Position numbers and translations under genes: made by a program
The notes under the pieces: model-generated
Seen by the model: the letters and a program-made list of their open reading frames with translations, nothing else
Told to the model about the DNA's origin: nothing
Databases searched by the model: none
Part shown: in pieces, positions 62,974 to 64,000 of the stretch
Numbering within the stretch: the first letter of the stretch is position 1
How the letters are laid out: each line of letters opens with the position of its first letter
Origin: an uncultured Mucilaginibacter sp.
GTDB taxonomy: Bacteria; Bacteroidota; Bacteroidia; Sphingobacteriales; Sphingobacteriaceae
Direction of reading: 5' to 3'
NCBI RefSeq assembly: GCF_913773635.1
Contig: NZ_CAJYGQ010000008.1
Span: 62,001-126,000 of the forward strand
Length of the DNA stretch: 64,000 bases

Positions 62974-63684
62974 TTATCTGTTAAGAAAATTCACCTCAAA
63001 GCATGCCTCCAAGGCGGCAGTTTCTGTACGGAGCCTGCTATCGCCTAAAGTTATAGGTTTAAAGCCGTTTTGCAAAGCCTCGCCAATCTCTTTCTCGGTA
63101 AAGTCTCCCTCAGGACCTATAAGAACCAGGCAATTACCCTGTAACTGCAACTGGGAAGCAAGGCCTACCTTATCCTGATCTGGCAAGCAATGGGCAACAA
63201 ACTTTTGTCCTTCGAAAGGAGCACTCAGCAGTTTACTTAATGGCTGAACACCATTCAGCTTAGGGTGATAGGCCTTCAATGATTGTTTAACGGCTGATGT
63301 GATTATCTTGTCCAGCCGCTCAACTTTCGCTTCTTTACGTTCTGAACGCTGACATAAAATAAGCGATATTTCATCAATTCCAATCTCTGTAGCTTTCTCT
63401 AAAAACCACTCAATACGTTCAATATTTTTAGTTGGGGCAACGGCTATATGCAAATAATGATTGCGCCTACCATGTTCCTGCTCACTGGTTTCAATTACAA
63501 GCAATGTTTTTTTTGGATGAGCATCCATAATGCCTGCCGTATAAAAACCTCCTTTACCGTCAACCAACTGCACCTTATCATCAGGCTGCAGGCGCAATAC
63601 TCTTATAGCATGTTTACTCTCTTCTTCGCTAAGCATGTAGTGCGTAGCATTTGAAGCAATATCGGGTGTATAAAATATGTGCAT
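62974..63684 (-). CDS. rsmE: 16S rRNA (uracil1498-N3)-methyltransferase RsmE
   Basis: RsmE methylates N3 of U1498 in 16S rRNA in the 30S subunit. The 236-residue protein (ATG 63684, MHIFYTPDIASN) has an N-terminal PUA-like part, then a SPOUT/knotted fold with IEWFLEKATEIGIDEI and the SAM-binding GPEGDFTEKEIGEAL and LGDSRLRTETA motifs. The frame is open eight codons upstream, but the family start fits 63684. The gene is followed by DUF4159 and preceded by the CorC/HlyC-like gene, from which a hairpin separates it. Confidence 0.94.
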   Translation of the reverse strand: MHIFYTPDIASNATHYMLSEEESKHAIRVLRLQPDDKVQLVDGKGGFYTAGIMDAHPKKTLLVIETSEQEHGRRNHYLHIAVAPTKNIERIEWFLEKATEIGIDEISLILCQRSERKEAKVERLDKIITSAVKQSLKAYHPKLNGVQPLSKLLSAPFEGQKFVAHCLPDQDKVGLASQLQLQGNCLVLIGPEGDFTEKEIGEALQNGFKPITLGDSRLRTETAALEACFEVNFLNR

Positions 63685-63713
63685 GCTCAATTGATTACAA
63701 TACCGCAAAAATA

Positions 63714-63753
63714 CAAACGCGGAAGATTAGCCTCAGCTTTTCTTCCGCGTTTG
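63714..63753 (-). terminator. Terminator after the CorC/HlyC-like gene
   Basis: Bases 63714-63726 and 63741-63753 pair over 13 bp with a 14-base loop. On the minus strand the stem is followed by TATTTTTG, ending the gene whose stop is at 63778. Confidence 0.72.
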
Positions 63754-63777
63754 CAGCAGCTTAATTAAAAAAGATGA

Positions 63778-64000
63778 TCAATGATCATCTTTCATATCCT
63801 CTTCGTTAATCAGTAATTCAAGTTTAACCGATTCAATGTTTTGCTCCGATTTGCGCAATACCGTAATATTATAGCCATTTGCTTCACGCTGCTCGCCTAC
63901 ATCTGGTATTTTACCGAAAATTTCGCTTACCCAGCCCGATACTGTGTCAAAGTCACCATCTTCTGGCAAGTCATGCGGTAAATTTTCGTTAACATCGTAA
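63778..64000 (-). CDS. CorC/HlyC-type transporter-associated protein (GldE-like), C-terminal part
   Basis: The last 73 residues of a gene that runs off the right edge are visible: a short entry (YDVNENLPHDLPEDGDF) followed by the CorC_HlyC C-terminal domain with DTVSGWVSEIFGKIPDVGE and the final ITVLRKSEQNIESVKLE. This domain follows two CBS domains in CorC/HlyC-type hemolysin-like and GldE proteins. GldE is common near gliding genes in this phylum, but the upstream part is outside the window, so the subfamily is uncertain. Confidence 0.72.
   Translation of the reverse strand, partial: YDVNENLPHDLPEDGDFDTVSGWVSEIFGKIPDVGEQREANGYNITVLRKSEQNIESVKLELLINEEDMKDDH

Noticed and set aside
1..64000. 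tRNA, rRNA, CRISPR, integrase or transposase genes
   Set aside because: I saw no direct-repeat arrays, recombinase motifs or tRNA-like cloverleaf intergenic sequence; most gaps are too short.

Overview
The window looks like chromosome from a member of the Bacteroidota, most likely a Sphingobacteriaceae relative (Mucilaginibacter or Pedobacter type). The evidence is moderate-to-low GC, promoters of the Bacteroidota form TTG-N(17-23)-TAnnTTTG, type IX secretion and gliding proteins (PorV, GldJ-like), PL10 and PL1 pectate lyases, and many families largely confined to this phylum (DUF4292, DUF3108, DUF3109, DUF2480, DUF4159). This is inferred from protein families and has not been tested by a database search. 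I found no rRNA or tRNA genes, CRISPR array, integrase or complete insertion sequence.

Layout. 1-2900: end of an unknown gene, a YitT-family membrane protein, a single-domain response regulator and an RhlE-type RNA helicase. 2900-7650: two secreted pectate lyases (PL10, PL1) around a secreted M28 peptidase. 7650-17000: a long minus-strand envelope series (flippase, dut, TPR protein, DUF4292 lipoprotein, EnvC-like protein, two TatA-type proteins, gatA, LysM lytic transglycosylase). 17000-20800: acylphosphatase, amidohydrolase, rlmN and comF. 20800-26015: a scpA-glyA-hybrid histidine kinase series. 26100-28400: an MFS exporter divergent from a LysR regulator. 28400-35900: a lipoprotein, dxs, an SGNH hydrolase, a small protein resembling part of GDP-mannose dehydratase, rfbA and three DUF proteins. 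35900-41500: purQ-coaX-outer membrane protein-lptC-ppiD. 41500-51600: a surface glycan region with glycosyltransferases, methyltransferases and a second flippase, interrupted by a repeat-rich noncoding stretch. 51600-57800: typA, a 53-residue Cys-rich membrane protein, a three-domain GH18-like/NodB/GT2 protein and a small secreted partner. 57800-64000: ispF and porV, divergent from a gldJ-like gene, then a lipoprotein, a DUF4159 protein, rsmE and the end of a CorC/HlyC (GldE-like) protein.

How it fits together. Much of the window serves the cell envelope: flippases and glycosyltransferases for surface glycans, rfbA for dTDP-sugars, lptC for LPS transport, PpiD for envelope folding, EnvC-like and LysM proteins for peptidoglycan turnover, Tat and T9SS parts for export, and secreted pectinolytic enzymes. 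The rest is housekeeping: Glu/Asp-tRNA amidation, dUTP hydrolysis, rRNA methylation, MEP-pathway isoprenoid synthesis (dxs and ispF), purine, CoA and one-carbon metabolism.

The points most worth a second look are the GH18-like/NodB/GT2 fusion with an altered GH18 catalytic motif, the 94-residue GMD-like protein, an EnvC homologue whose LytM zinc site looks lost, three genes with a TAnnTTTG box exactly 4 nt before the start codon (probable leaderless mRNAs), and a repeat mosaic beside a lone methyltransferase gene in the glycan region.
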